In this document: one piece after another, positions 40,714 to 48,338 of the stretch
How positions within the stretch are numbered: the stretch's first letter is position 1
Layout of the letters: each line of letters opens with the position of its first letter
Assembly: GCF_024505145.1 (NCBI RefSeq)
Contig: NZ_JANIAA010000014.1
Span: forward strand, 62,001 to 126,000
Direction: 5' to 3'
DNA length: 64,000 nucleotides
Source of the DNA: Streptomyces rugosispiralis
GTDB lineage: Bacteria > Actinomycetota > Actinomycetes > Streptomycetales > Streptomycetaceae
The notes under the pieces: model-generated
Databases searched by the model: none
Told to the model about the DNA's origin: nothing
What the model saw: only the letters and a program-made list of their open reading frames with translations
Translations under genes and position numbers: made by a program

Positions 40714-41940
40714 ATGTCAGGTCATGTGATGTCACGCCATCCATTCGCCGGCCGGGCCGGAGCGGTCATCGCCGTGATGACACTCGCACTGGCCACGCCG
40801 GCTGCGGCAAGTGATTCCGATTCCGGTGGGCCACGCGATTCCGGCGAGCTGCGCGAATTCAGCGAGCTGCGCGATTCCGGTGGGCTGCATGATTCCGAAT
40901 GGGCGCTGACCGCGCTCGAGGCGGAGCGCGCCTGGAAATTCAGCAAAGGCGCCGGAGTGACCGTGGCGGTCATCGGCACCGGGGTCGACGCCTCCCATCC
41001 GGATCTGCGCGGCCGCGTGGTGCGCGGAAAGGATTTCGCGGGCGGCACCGGCGGCTACGGCACCCGGGACGGCGGCAAGGCGGCCGAGCAGTCCACCCAT
41101 GCCGCCGGAATCATCGTCGGCACCGGCCGCAATTACCGCGGCGACGGGGTGTACGGGCTCGCGCCCAAGGCCAAGGTGATGCCGCTCGACGTCTACCGCG
41201 ACGGAACGCCCCTCGCCGATCCCACCGCGAAGGCCATCCGGCACGCGGTGGACCATGGCGTGCGCGTCATCGACCTGGGCGTCACCTTCAAGCGGCCGAC
41301 GCCCGCACTGCGGTCCGCGGTGAAGTACGCCGTCGGCAAGGACGCCGTGATCGTGGCGGGCGCGGGCGACAACGGCAAGATCGGCAACCGGCCCACCTAC
41401 CCGGCCGCCCTCCCCGGCGTGGTCGCCGTGGTGGCCACCGACAAGAAGGGCGCCGTCTGGAGCTCATCCCACCACGGCGGGAAGACCCTCCTGGCCGCCC
41501 CCGGCGTCGCCATCCTCACCACCTCCGGTAACGACGACTACTGGACCGGCGACGGCACCGGCTTCGCGGCGCCCTGGGTCGCGGCGGGCGCCGCGCTGCT
41601 GCGCTCGGAGCACCCCCGCTGGAACGCCAACCAGGTGGTCCAGAAGCTGATCGACACCGCCCACCGCAAGGGCTCCTCGGGCCATGACCCGCGCTACGGA
41701 TACGGGGTGATCGCCCCGGCCAAGGCGCTCGCGGACCGGGCCGCGCCCCCCGCCTCCGCCGAACTCTCCGCGCCCCGCCGCCATCCGTCCGCCACCCCGG
41801 ACGCCGCCGCCAAAACCCAGGGGGATCAATCCGCCCTGATCACGATAGGTGTGGTGGCCGGGGTCCTGGTGGTGCTCGCGATTCTGGCGGTGGTGCTCAT
41901 CAGCCGTCGCAGGCCGCCCGACAACTCCCACCGCGGCTGA
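40714..41940 (+). CDS. Subtilase-fold (mycosin-like) membrane protein lacking catalytic Asp and Ser
   Basis: A 408-residue exported protein: signal peptide (AVIAVMTLALATPAAA), a Ser/Asp/Glu-rich segment with repeats (DSGELREFSELRDSGGLHDS), an S8 peptidase fold, and a C-terminal membrane helix (LITIGVVAGVLVVLAILAVV) with a basic tail, like type VII mycosins. The catalytic Asp position reads VIGTGVDASHPDL (Gly for Asp, about residue 88), the Ser position reads GTGFAAPWVAAG (Gly for Ser, about 283); the His is kept (QSTHAAGII, 129). It is therefore probably a binding or scaffold pseudoprotease. AGGTGA precedes the ATG at 40714. Divergent from the GtrA operon, upstream of the GH6 gene by 18 bp. 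Confidence 0.9.
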   Translation: MSGHVMSRHPFAGRAGAVIAVMTLALATPAAASDSDSGGPRDSGELREFSELRDSGGLHDSEWALTALEAERAWKFSKGAGVTVAVIGTGVDASHPDLRGRVVRGKDFAGGTGGYGTRDGGKAAEQSTHAAGIIVGTGRNYRGDGVYGLAPKAKVMPLDVYRDGTPLADPTAKAIRHAVDHGVRVIDLGVTFKRPTPALRSAVKYAVGKDAVIVAGAGDNGKIGNRPTYPAALPGVVAVVATDKKGAVWSSSHHGGKTLLAAPGVAILTTSGNDDYWTGDGTGFAAPWVAAGAALLRSEHPRWNANQVVQKLIDTAHRKGSSGHDPRYGYGVIAPAKALADRAAPPASAELSAPRRHPSATPDAAAKTQGDQSALITIGVVAGVLVVLAILAVVLISRRRPPDNSHRG

Positions 41941-41958
41941 GGCCGGGCAGGACTCGCC

Positions 41959-43032
41959 ATGATCACGAAACTGTGCGGCCGCGGCCGCCACCCCCGCCCG
42001 CCGACGCGGGCCCGCACCTCCCGGTGGGCGGGGCGGGGCATCGCCCAGCTGATCGTGATGGTGCTGGTGGTCGAGGTGGTGATGGCGGCGACCACCGTGC
42101 AGGCCCTGTTCGTGGGCCCGGTGCGGGCGCCCGCCACCAGGCCGTCGCTCCCCGTGGCCAAGCCGTTCTTCCCGGCCACGACCCGCTTCTACGTCGACCC
42201 CCACAACCCGGCCGCGACCTGGGTGCGGGACCATCCGCACGACCGGCGGGCGGCGGCCATCGGCCGGTGGATCGCCGCCGAGCCCCAGGCCGCCTGGCTC
42301 ACCGAGACCAATGAGTCCCTGATCGAGGAGCGGGCCCGCAACCTCGTCCGCACCGCCGCCGCCCAGCGACGGATCCCGGTGCTGGTCCCCTACAACATCC
42401 CCCAGCGCGACTGCCAGCAGCTGAGCTCGGGCGGCGCCGGGGACACCGCCGCCTACCGGCGCTGGAGCGACGCCCTCACCCGGGGGATAGGGCACGGGCG
42501 CGCCATCGTCATCCTCGAACCGGACGCGCTGGCCCATATGAGCTGTCTCAAGCGGCGGCAGCGGGCGGATCGGTTCGCGGCGCTGGCGTACGCGGCGCGG
42601 GCGCTCCAGCGGGGCGCGCCCCGGGCCCGGGTGTACTACGACGCCGGGAACTCCGGATGGCAGCCCGCGCGGACCATGGCCGAGCGGCTGCGGCGCGCCG
42701 GTATAGAGCGGTACGGGGACGGGATAGCGGTCAACGTCTCCAACTTCAACGCCACGGCCGACGAGGTGCGCTACGGGCTGTCCGTGATCCGGGAGCTGCG
42801 CCGGCCCCGGCTGGGGGTTGTGGTGGACACCAGCCGTAACGGGGCGGGGCCCACGCGTAAGCACAGCTTCTGCGATCCGCCGGGCCGCAAGCTGGGCCGG
42901 CCGCCCACCGCCGCCACGGGCATCCCCGGGGTCGACGCCTTCCTGTGGATCAAGCAGCCGGGCCAGGCGGACGGCTGTGCCGCCGGTGCGGGGATGTTCG
43001 TCCCCGGCTACGCGTACCGGCTGACGCGCTGA
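41959..43032 (+). CDS. Membrane-anchored GH6 endoglucanase-like protein
   Basis: A 357-residue protein with an N-terminal signal anchor (IAQLIVMVLVVEVVMAATTV) after a basic cytoplasmic stretch. GH6 cellulase motifs are intact: PVLVPYNIPQRDC, the catalytic Asp in VILEPDALAHM, YYDAGNSGW, and VDTSRNGAGP near the C-terminus with paired cysteines. Substrate is expected to be a beta-1,4-glucan. No carbohydrate-binding module is present. Eighteen bases separate it from the pseudo-subtilase, so they are probably one operon. Single membrane-anchored GH6 proteins accompany CslA-type glucan synthases in Streptomyces; here the nearest synthase is the divergent GT2. A terminator follows. Confidence 0.9.
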   Translation: MITKLCGRGRHPRPPTRARTSRWAGRGIAQLIVMVLVVEVVMAATTVQALFVGPVRAPATRPSLPVAKPFFPATTRFYVDPHNPAATWVRDHPHDRRAAAIGRWIAAEPQAAWLTETNESLIEERARNLVRTAAAQRRIPVLVPYNIPQRDCQQLSSGGAGDTAAYRRWSDALTRGIGHGRAIVILEPDALAHMSCLKRRQRADRFAALAYAARALQRGAPRARVYYDAGNSGWQPARTMAERLRRAGIERYGDGIAVNVSNFNATADEVRYGLSVIRELRRPRLGVVVDTSRNGAGPTRKHSFCDPPGRKLGRPPTAATGIPGVDAFLWIKQPGQADGCAAGAGMFVPGYAYRLTR

Positions 43033-43050
43033 CGCTCCGCTCATCCCGTA

Positions 43051-43080
43051 GGCGCCGGTCACCCCGTGACCGGCGCCTTT
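43051..43080 (+). terminator. Hairpin terminator after the GH6 gene
   Basis: GGCGCCGGTCAC (43051-43062) pairs perfectly with GTGACCGGCGCC (43066-43077) around CCC, followed by TTT. Confidence 0.9.
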
Positions 43081-43178
43081 CGCATGTCTGAGGAGCCCCT
43101 GGGCGGCCGCTGAGCACGCCCTGAGCACCCGCTGAGCCCCTCAGACCACCCCCCAAAACGGACATAATCCATATAAAG

Positions 43179-43256
43179 CGGCCGAATTCTCCTACCTCAA
43201 TCGTGGTAGGCGGAATTCGGCCGTTTGGTGTGCCCGGAATTCCCGCAATTGAGGTA
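43179..43256 (+). promoter_or_regulatory. Leader hairpin with possible alternative pairing upstream of the receiver/GH5 operon
   Basis: CGGCCGAATTC (43179-43189) pairs with GAATTCGGCCG (43213-43223) and CCTACC (43191-43196) with GGTAGG (43205-43210), leaving a TCAATCGT loop. Downstream, ATTGAGGTA at 43248-43256 is complementary to TACCTCAAT at 43193-43201, which includes the loop and part of the first stem, so the two structures are mutually exclusive in part. This is a candidate attenuator or RNA switch before the gene at 43349. Confidence 0.5.
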
Positions 43257-43348
43257 CGTAGATTTCAGTCAGGCGTACGGCGATTCCGGCCGCGGTCACT
43301 CCCTAATGTCGAGAAGCGAAAGGACAAGCCCCGAAGGAGCTCCCATCG

Positions 43349-43693
43349 ATGCACAGAGTTCTCGTCGTGGAGCACCACCCATTGGTGTTGAGTGCTCTCG
43401 CCGATCTCGTTGTCGAGGAGCCCGGACTGGAGCTATCCGGAATTGCAGGGTCGGCCCGAGAGGCAATCTCTCTGGCCCACCACATGCAGCCGGATGTGGT
43501 GCTGATCGACGTGGATGAGCCCAGCTGGAAAGCGCGGTTGGTTCGCCTGATCGGTGAACTCCTACCGTCCGCGCGGATTGTCCGGCTGACCGCAGTCTCC
43601 GACCCGCAGATGGAATGTCTGGAATCTCCGACGAACAACCCCAGCGTCCTGAAAACCGCAGTACCCGATTTGCTCAGGAGCATCTCCGAATGA
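43349..43693 (+). CDS. Stand-alone receiver-like protein
   Basis: A 114-residue protein with receiver fold features: MHRVLVVEHHPLVLSALADL, phospho-acceptor position Asp54 in PDVVLIDVDEP, the Thr switch in RIVRLTAVSDP, and Lys in SVLKTAVPDLL. The acidic pair at the N-terminus is EH rather than DD or ED, so phosphorylation may be weak or lost. There is no DNA-binding output. Its stop overlaps the start of the GH5 gene (ATGA at 43690-43693), so its synthesis is coupled to a secreted cellulase, which is unusual. It may act through protein contact with a kinase or regulator elsewhere. Confidence 0.75.
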   Translation: MHRVLVVEHHPLVLSALADLVVEEPGLELSGIAGSAREAISLAHHMQPDVVLIDVDEPSWKARLVRLIGELLPSARIVRLTAVSDPQMECLESPTNNPSVLKTAVPDLLRSISE

Positions 43694-44967
43694 ATTCCCC
43701 CATGGACCAGAACAACGCCCCGACCACCGAGACCAAGCGTGCGCCGCGCTCGCAGCGTCTCCGCTTCGGTATCGCCGCGGCCGTCGTCGCTGCTGCTGCC
43801 GTGGGTGGCACGGTCACCGCTTTCGCGGTGAACAACTCCGACGGCCAGTCGGCCACCACCACCACCTCCGCCGTCGGCACCAAGGCCACCGGCGCGGGTG
43901 CCGAAGGCCCCCTGTCCACCAAGAAGGGCGACATCGTCGACGCCAACGGTAAGAAGGTCGTCCTGACCGGTGTGAACTGGTTCGGCTTCGAGACCGGCAC
44001 CTACGCGCCGCACGGCCTGTGGACCCGTAACTGGGAGTCCATGCTGGACCAGATGGCCAAGCAGGGCTTCAACACCCTGCGTCTGCCGTACGCGAACGAG
44101 ATGTTCAAGTCGTCCGCCAAGCCCAACGGCATCGACTGGCACAAGAACCCCGATCTGAAGGGCCTCACCCCCCAGCAGATCATGGACAAGATCGTGAAGG
44201 GTGCCACCGACCGTGGTATCCGGGTGATCCTGGACCAGCACCGTCCGGACCAGTACGGCCAGAGTGAGCTGTGGTACTCGCAGAGCCTCAGCGAGAAGCA
44301 GTGGATGGACGACTGGGTCAAGCTGGCCAAGCGCTACAAGAACAACGACCGGGTGATCGGCGCCGACCTGCACAATGAGCCGCGTGGCCAGGCCACGTGG
44401 GGCGACGGCAACCCGAAGACCGACTGGCAGCTGGCCGCCACCAAGGCCGGTAACGCCATCCACAAGGTCAACAAGAACTGGCTGATCTTCGTCGAGGGCA
44501 CGGACCGCCACAAGAACGAGCAGTTCTGGTGGGGCGGTGACCTCCAGGGTGTGAAGAAGCACCCGGTGAAGCTCGACGAGCCGAACAAGGTCGTCTACTC
44601 GGCGCACGACTACGGTCCGGGCGTCTACAACCAGAACTGGTTCATGGCGAAGGACTTCCCGAAGAACATGCCGGCCATCTGGGACAAGCACTGGGCGTAC
44701 ATCAAGAAGCAGAACATCGCCCCGCTGCTGCTCGGTGAGTTCGGTGGTAAGAAGACCGCCGGTAAGAGCTCCGAGGCCGTCTGGCAGAACGCCCTGATGG
44801 ACTACCTCAAGAAGCACCAGATCAGCTACACCTACTGGACCTGGAACCCGGACTCGGGCGACACCGGCGGTGTGCTGAAGAACGACTGGAAGACGATCGA
44901 CAAGAACAAGATGAAGATGCTGGCCAAGTACCAGACGCCGCTCCTGGAGGCGAAGAAGGGGAAGTGA
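43690..44967 (+). CDS. Secreted or membrane-anchored GH5 cellulase
   Basis: A 425-residue protein with a basic N-terminus, one hydrophobic segment (FGIAAAVVAAAAVGGTVTAF) and no clear cleavage site, then a Thr/Ser linker and a GH5 domain. Family motifs: LTGVNWFGFETG, NTLRLPYANEM, VILDQHRPD, acid/base Glu in GADLHNEPRGQ, and nucleophile Glu in PLLLGEFGGK, ending in YTYWTWNPDSGDTGG. Endo-beta-1,4-glucanase activity is expected. Codon use includes many GGT glycine codons, suggesting high expression. It is translationally coupled to the upstream receiver-like gene (ATGA) and followed by a strong terminator. Confidence 0.92.
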   Translation: MNSPMDQNNAPTTETKRAPRSQRLRFGIAAAVVAAAAVGGTVTAFAVNNSDGQSATTTTSAVGTKATGAGAEGPLSTKKGDIVDANGKKVVLTGVNWFGFETGTYAPHGLWTRNWESMLDQMAKQGFNTLRLPYANEMFKSSAKPNGIDWHKNPDLKGLTPQQIMDKIVKGATDRGIRVILDQHRPDQYGQSELWYSQSLSEKQWMDDWVKLAKRYKNNDRVIGADLHNEPRGQATWGDGNPKTDWQLAATKAGNAIHKVNKNWLIFVEGTDRHKNEQFWWGGDLQGVKKHPVKLDEPNKVVYSAHDYGPGVYNQNWFMAKDFPKNMPAIWDKHWAYIKKQNIAPLLLGEFGGKKTAGKSSEAVWQNALMDYLKKHQISYTYWTWNPDSGDTGGVLKNDWKTIDKNKMKMLAKYQTPLLEAKKGK

Positions 44968-45031
44968 GTCGGAGTAGCCCCTTCGGTACACCGCCGATGA
45001 CCACATAGCTGATCACGGCGTTGGCAAGCAG

Positions 45032-45073
45032 CGAGGGCCCGCAGGCAATGTCGCCTGCGGGCCCTCGTCTTTT
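45032..45073 (+). terminator. Strong rho-independent-type terminator after the GH5 gene
   Basis: CGAGGGCCCGCAGGC (45032-45046) pairs with GCCTGCGGGCCCTCG (45053-45067), loop AATGTC, followed by TCTTTT. Confidence 0.93.
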
Positions 45074-45201
45074 CTCCCCCGATGCGCGTTTGCTCCGGAT
45101 TCGTTCCGCCGGAAGGGAAGCGGGGCGGCCGCCCGGCGGGTTTCCTTCCCGGGCCGTGGACCGCGCCCGCGGACCGGCCCCCCACCCCAGGGAGGCCGAT
45201 G

Positions 45202-45996
45202 ATGAAGCCCCATCCGGCGACCGGCCGGCTGCTCTTTCCCCTGGTCGCGCTCGCCGTGATCGCGGCCGATCAGCTGAGCAAGGCGATGGCGCTGGCCGCC
45301 TGGAGCGGCACCGCGGGGCCGCAGGCCCGGTTCGGGCCGTTCTGCGCGCTGCTGGTGCGCAACACCGGAGTGGCCTTCGGCCTGGGCCAGAGCCGGCCCG
45401 CGCTGATCGTGGTGATCACGCTCGCGGGCGCGGTGGCCACGCTGGGCGCGGCCGGTGCCGGGCTGCGGGTCCGCGGCCGGGGCGCGGCGCTGGGCCTGGG
45501 GCTGATCGCCGGGGGAGCGATGGGCAACGGCGCCGACCGGATGGTCAGGTCGCCGGGCCCGCTGCGCGGCGCTGTCATCGACTGGATCACGCTGGACGCC
45601 CGCGGGCCGGTCTTCAACCTCGCCGACGCGGCCCTGATCACCGGAACCCTGCTCACCGCGGCCGTGCTGCTGCGCAGACCCTCACGGGCGCGCGAGGGGG
45701 CCGTCGCGCTGTCCGGTCCGGGCGGGAGCGCCCCGGGCCCGGGGCTCGATCCGGTGGCCGTCAGCCTCCCGCCTTGTGCACCGCGCCCTGCTCGGCGTCC
45801 CGATCCGCCCTCGGCGCCGTCCCGGGAACCGTCTCCGTCGGCATCGCCTCGGCCGGCATCGCATGGTTCGGCATCGTCTCGTTCGGCACCGCCTCCGGCG
45901 GCACCGTCTCCGTCCCCGGGATCGGCTCCTGCGGCGCCCCCTCCGTCCCCGGCTCCCGGCTCTCCCGCTCCGCGAGGGACTCCGCGAAGTCCCTGA
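45202..45996 (+). CDS. lspA: Signal peptidase II-like protein (LspA), with long antisense-overlapping tail
   Basis: A 264-residue frame. Residues 1-160 are a four-helix signal peptidase II: AADQLSKAMALAAW, NTGVAFGLGQSRPAL, and the catalytic Asp motifs GNGADRMVR and FNLADAALITG. It would cleave prolipoprotein signal peptides. LspA normally ends soon after the fourth helix, near 45700 here; instead the frame runs on through a Pro/Ser/Arg-rich tail that is antisense to the convergent anti-sigma gene and stops at 45996. Whether the tail is translated is unknown. GGGAGG precedes ATG codons at 45199 and 45202. It is probably a second, non-core lspA; the main one usually lies with ileS/rluD elsewhere. 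Confidence 0.8.
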   Translation: MKPHPATGRLLFPLVALAVIAADQLSKAMALAAWSGTAGPQARFGPFCALLVRNTGVAFGLGQSRPALIVVITLAGAVATLGAAGAGLRVRGRGAALGLGLIAGGAMGNGADRMVRSPGPLRGAVIDWITLDARGPVFNLADAALITGTLLTAAVLLRRPSRAREGAVALSGPGGSAPGPGLDPVAVSLPPCAPRPARRPDPPSAPSREPSPSASPRPASHGSASSRSAPPPAAPSPSPGSAPAAPPPSPAPGSPAPRGTPRSP

Positions 45997-46258
45997 GCCG
46001 GTCCAGCACCGCCTCGTCGATCGTCGCGCGGGCGGCCAGCGCCTCGCTGATCCGCTGGTAGACGGCGAGCTCCCGGGCGCAGCGGTGGCACTCGGCCACA
46101 TGGGTGCGCACCCGGGCCGCGGCCGGGGCGTCCAGTTCCCCGTCCAGATACGACTGGAGCATCGGCGCGCCCAGCGGACATCGTGTGGTCCTGAGCCGTC
46201 CGGCGGTCTGGGTGGTCCCCGTGGTGCGCGTGGTCCGCCACCATGTCCATCTGCTCAT
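45761..46258 (-). CDS. Zinc-finger (zf-HC2) anti-sigma factor without membrane helix
   Basis: A 165-residue protein. The zinc-binding anti-sigma motif is RTHVAECHRCARELAVY, preceded by SYLDGELDAPAAARV, and a helix (ISEALAARATIDEAVLDRLRDF) follows. Instead of a membrane helix, the C-terminus has a degenerate pentapeptide repeat rich in Pro, Glu, Thr and Met (VPPEAVPNETMPNHAMPAE). It is a soluble anti-sigma factor, perhaps redox-sensing like RsrA. Its ATG overlaps the stop of the ECF sigma gene (ATGA), so they form a pair. Its 3' end overlaps the tail of the convergent lspA frame. Confidence 0.85.
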   Translation of the reverse strand: MSRWTWWRTTRTTGTTQTAGRLRTTRCPLGAPMLQSYLDGELDAPAAARVRTHVAECHRCARELAVYQRISEALAARATIDEAVLDRLRDFAESLAERESREPGTEGAPQEPIPGTETVPPEAVPNETMPNHAMPAEAMPTETVPGTAPRADRDAEQGAVHKAGG

Positions 46259-46800
46259 GCGCCACCTCGCTCCGATTCCACTCCCGCGGCCAGCAGCTGG
46301 TTCCGGATCCGCTTGCGCGCCCGGTGCAGCCTGCTCATCACCGTCCCCTTGGGGACGTCCAGCACCTGTGCGGCCTCCGCGTACGACAGCCCGTCCACAT
46401 GCACCAGCCGCACCACCTGCTGGTCCCGCAGCGGAAGCGCCGTGAACGCGGCGTCCACGGCCTCGTCGAACGTCGTGTCCACCACCAGCTCCTCCGGCGT
46501 CGCGTCCCGGGCCGGGACCAGCCGCTCCAGCTCCGTGTCCGGATCGTCGAGCAGCCGGGGCCGGCGCTGGCGGCGCCGGCTGACCTCCGCATGCCGCATG
46601 ATCGTCAGCAGCCAGGCCCGTGGATGTCTCCCGTCAAAACGGCCGACTGCCCGGTACGCCCGTAGTAACGTGTCCTGCACGAGATCCTCGGCGTCGGCTC
46701 GCTGGGTGGTCAGTGACATGGCCACGCGCAGCAGCACCTCGACCTCGGGCAGCACATACTGAGCGAACATGCGCTGCTGATGGGCGTCCGGGTCAGCCAC
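46255..46800 (-). CDS. ECF-family RNA polymerase sigma factor
   Basis: A 181-residue ECF sigma factor. Region 2: VLPEVEVLLRVAMSLTTQRADAEDLVQDTLLRAYR and PRAWLLTIMRH; region 4: LPLRDQQVVRLVHVDGLSYAEAAQVLDVPKGTVMSRLHRARKRIR. This resembles the RpoE/SigR-like group. I start at the GTG at 46800 with GAGGAGG upstream; the frame extends further but without conservation. It is paired with the zf-HC2 anti-sigma gene by an ATGA overlap. A short inverted repeat ACAC-TCT-GTGT (46851-46861) lies about 50 bp upstream of the start. Confidence 0.9.
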   Translation of the reverse strand: MADPDAHQQRMFAQYVLPEVEVLLRVAMSLTTQRADAEDLVQDTLLRAYRAVGRFDGRHPRAWLLTIMRHAEVSRRRQRRPRLLDDPDTELERLVPARDATPEELVVDTTFDEAVDAAFTALPLRDQQVVRLVHVDGLSYAEAAQVLDVPKGTVMSRLHRARKRIRNQLLAAGVESERGGA

Positions 46801-46932
46801 GGGGTGCCTCCTCGGATCCGGACCCCCCGGGACGCGAAGCACGACATATCACACTCTGTGTAACATCTCGCTCACCGCGCCGCATGGGTTGATCGGCGAT
46901 CCGAGTGGCAGGTCGGACGTTCGGGTGGCAGG

Positions 46933-47745
46933 TCAGGCGTTCAGGGAGACCAGGCGCTTTCCGTCGGCCGTACGGACCTCGAAGCGTTCGATGTCGGAGC
47001 GCTGCATGCCCGCGCCGCCGTGCGCCCACAGCGGATTTCTCGCCTCCGCATCGGGGCTGTCCTCGATCCCGTAGCCCCGCTCGGGCACGGACCAGGTCAT
47101 CATCGTCTGCTCATGGCCGTCCTTGGAGACCGCGATCAGGCTGCAGCTCAGGGGGCCCTTGAGGTTCTTCAGCCGGAGGACGGCGTCGGTGCCCCACATC
47201 TTGTCCTCCAGCGCGACCGCCGCGTTCACCTTGGTGTCCGGGTCGGTGCCCCGCACCTTGTCGGGCATGCCCTCGAAGAGGGCGCTCTCGCTGGGGGCGG
47301 CCGTGACGGAGGTGTCCGAGCCGCCGGAGGTGACCGCGATCGTGCCGACCGGGCCGCCGACGATCAGTACGGCCGCCGCCGCGACCAGGTAGAGACCGCG
47401 CCGCCGCCGCTTGGCGCGGGACGCGGCGACCTCGCCGACCATCCGGTTGAACAGGGCCGGACCGGGGCGCGCGGTGAGGGTCTCGATGGCGTTGGGAGTG
47501 GCGCTGAAGGCATGCGGAGTGTGGCCCGTGAGCTGGGTCCGCCCGGGGCTGCCGTGGATCCCGGGGACGTCGGCGGCCAGATCGGCCAGCAGCGGTTCCA
47601 GTCCGGTCAGCTCGTCCAGCTGCCGTCCGCACTGGTCGCAGCCGGCCAGATGCTCCTCGAAATAGGTGGCCTCCGCCTCGTCGAGCACGCCGAGCACATA
47701 CGCGCCAACGGCGTCATGTCCCGGGTGGTGCGTCTGCGCTGTCAT
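46933..47745 (-). CDS. Transmembrane zf-HC2 anti-sigma factor (RskA-like)
   Basis: A 270-residue protein. The N-terminal anti-sigma domain has DAVGAYVLGVLDEAEATYFEEHLAGCDQC with the His-Cys-Cys zinc ligands. One membrane helix (GLYLVAAAAVLIVGGPVGTIAV) follows a basic stop RAKRRRR, and the extracellular part is an RskA-like domain (KMWGTDAVLRLKNLKGPLSC...WSVPERGYG). It should hold the cognate ECF sigma factor at the membrane until released by regulated proteolysis. Its ATG overlaps the sigma factor's stop (ATGA at 47742-47745). Confidence 0.9.
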   Translation of the reverse strand: MTAQTHHPGHDAVGAYVLGVLDEAEATYFEEHLAGCDQCGRQLDELTGLEPLLADLAADVPGIHGSPGRTQLTGHTPHAFSATPNAIETLTARPGPALFNRMVGEVAASRAKRRRRGLYLVAAAAVLIVGGPVGTIAVTSGGSDTSVTAAPSESALFEGMPDKVRGTDPDTKVNAAVALEDKMWGTDAVLRLKNLKGPLSCSLIAVSKDGHEQTMMTWSVPERGYGIEDSPDAEARNPLWAHGGAGMQRSDIERFEVRTADGKRLVSLNA

Positions 47746-48338
47746 GCCGTAACTCCTCTCTCCTCGAGCGCGAGCTTCATCGAGCGCAGCGCGTAGAAGA
47801 CCCGGGACCGTACCGTCCCGCTGGGTATGCCGAGGGTCTGGGCCGCCTCGTTGACGGTCCGCCCCTTGAAGTAGGTCTCGACCAGCACCTCGCGATGGGC
47901 GTCGCTGAGGTCCTGCATCGCGTCGGTCAGGGTCATGAGCCGCAGTGCACGGTCGATCTCGTCCTCCGCGGGCATGAGTTCCAACGGGGAGGGGTCGACC
48001 TCCTGCGGCCGGGCCTGCCGGCTGCGGTGTCCGTCGATCACGATCCGCCGGGCGACGGTGACCAACCAGGGCCGGATGGAGCCGGTGGCCCGGGACAGCT
48101 GGTCGGCGTTCCGCCAGGCGCGCACCAGGGTCTCCTGGACGACGTCCTCCGCGCGGTGCCGGTCGCCCGCGACCAGACGCAGCACGAACGCGAGCAACGG
48201 CCCGGCGTGCTCCTGGTAGAGCGCACGCATGAGTTGCTCATCCGGCGTACCGCGCCTGGATCTTGACGGACGCTCATCGGCCACGGCGGCGTCGTCGTGC
48301 ACCTGAACCTCCAGGACCTGACCTGAGTTGGACAACAT
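47742..48338 (-). CDS. ECF-family RNA polymerase sigma factor, SigL/SigK-like
   Basis: A 198-residue ECF sigma factor: region 2 LMRALYQEHAGPLLAFVLRLVAGDRHRAEDVVQETLVRAWRNAD and SIRPWLVTVARRIVIDGHR; region 4 LSDAHREVLVETYFKGRTVNEAAQTLGIPSGTVRSRVFYALRSMK. It closely fits the SigK/SigL-type group that is controlled by RskA-like membrane anti-sigma factors, as encoded next to it. ATG at 48338 with GGGAG upstream; a TTG three bases earlier is possible. The pair is followed by a second ECF/anti-sigma pair on the same strand. Confidence 0.92.
   Translation of the reverse strand: MLSNSGQVLEVQVHDDAAVADERPSRSRRGTPDEQLMRALYQEHAGPLLAFVLRLVAGDRHRAEDVVQETLVRAWRNADQLSRATGSIRPWLVTVARRIVIDGHRSRQARPQEVDPSPLELMPAEDEIDRALRLMTLTDAMQDLSDAHREVLVETYFKGRTVNEAAQTLGIPSGTVRSRVFYALRSMKLALEERGVTA

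Noticed and set aside
40714..41940. Active mycosin of a type VII secretion system
   Set aside because: Catalytic Asp and Ser are replaced by Gly and no ESX genes are in the window.
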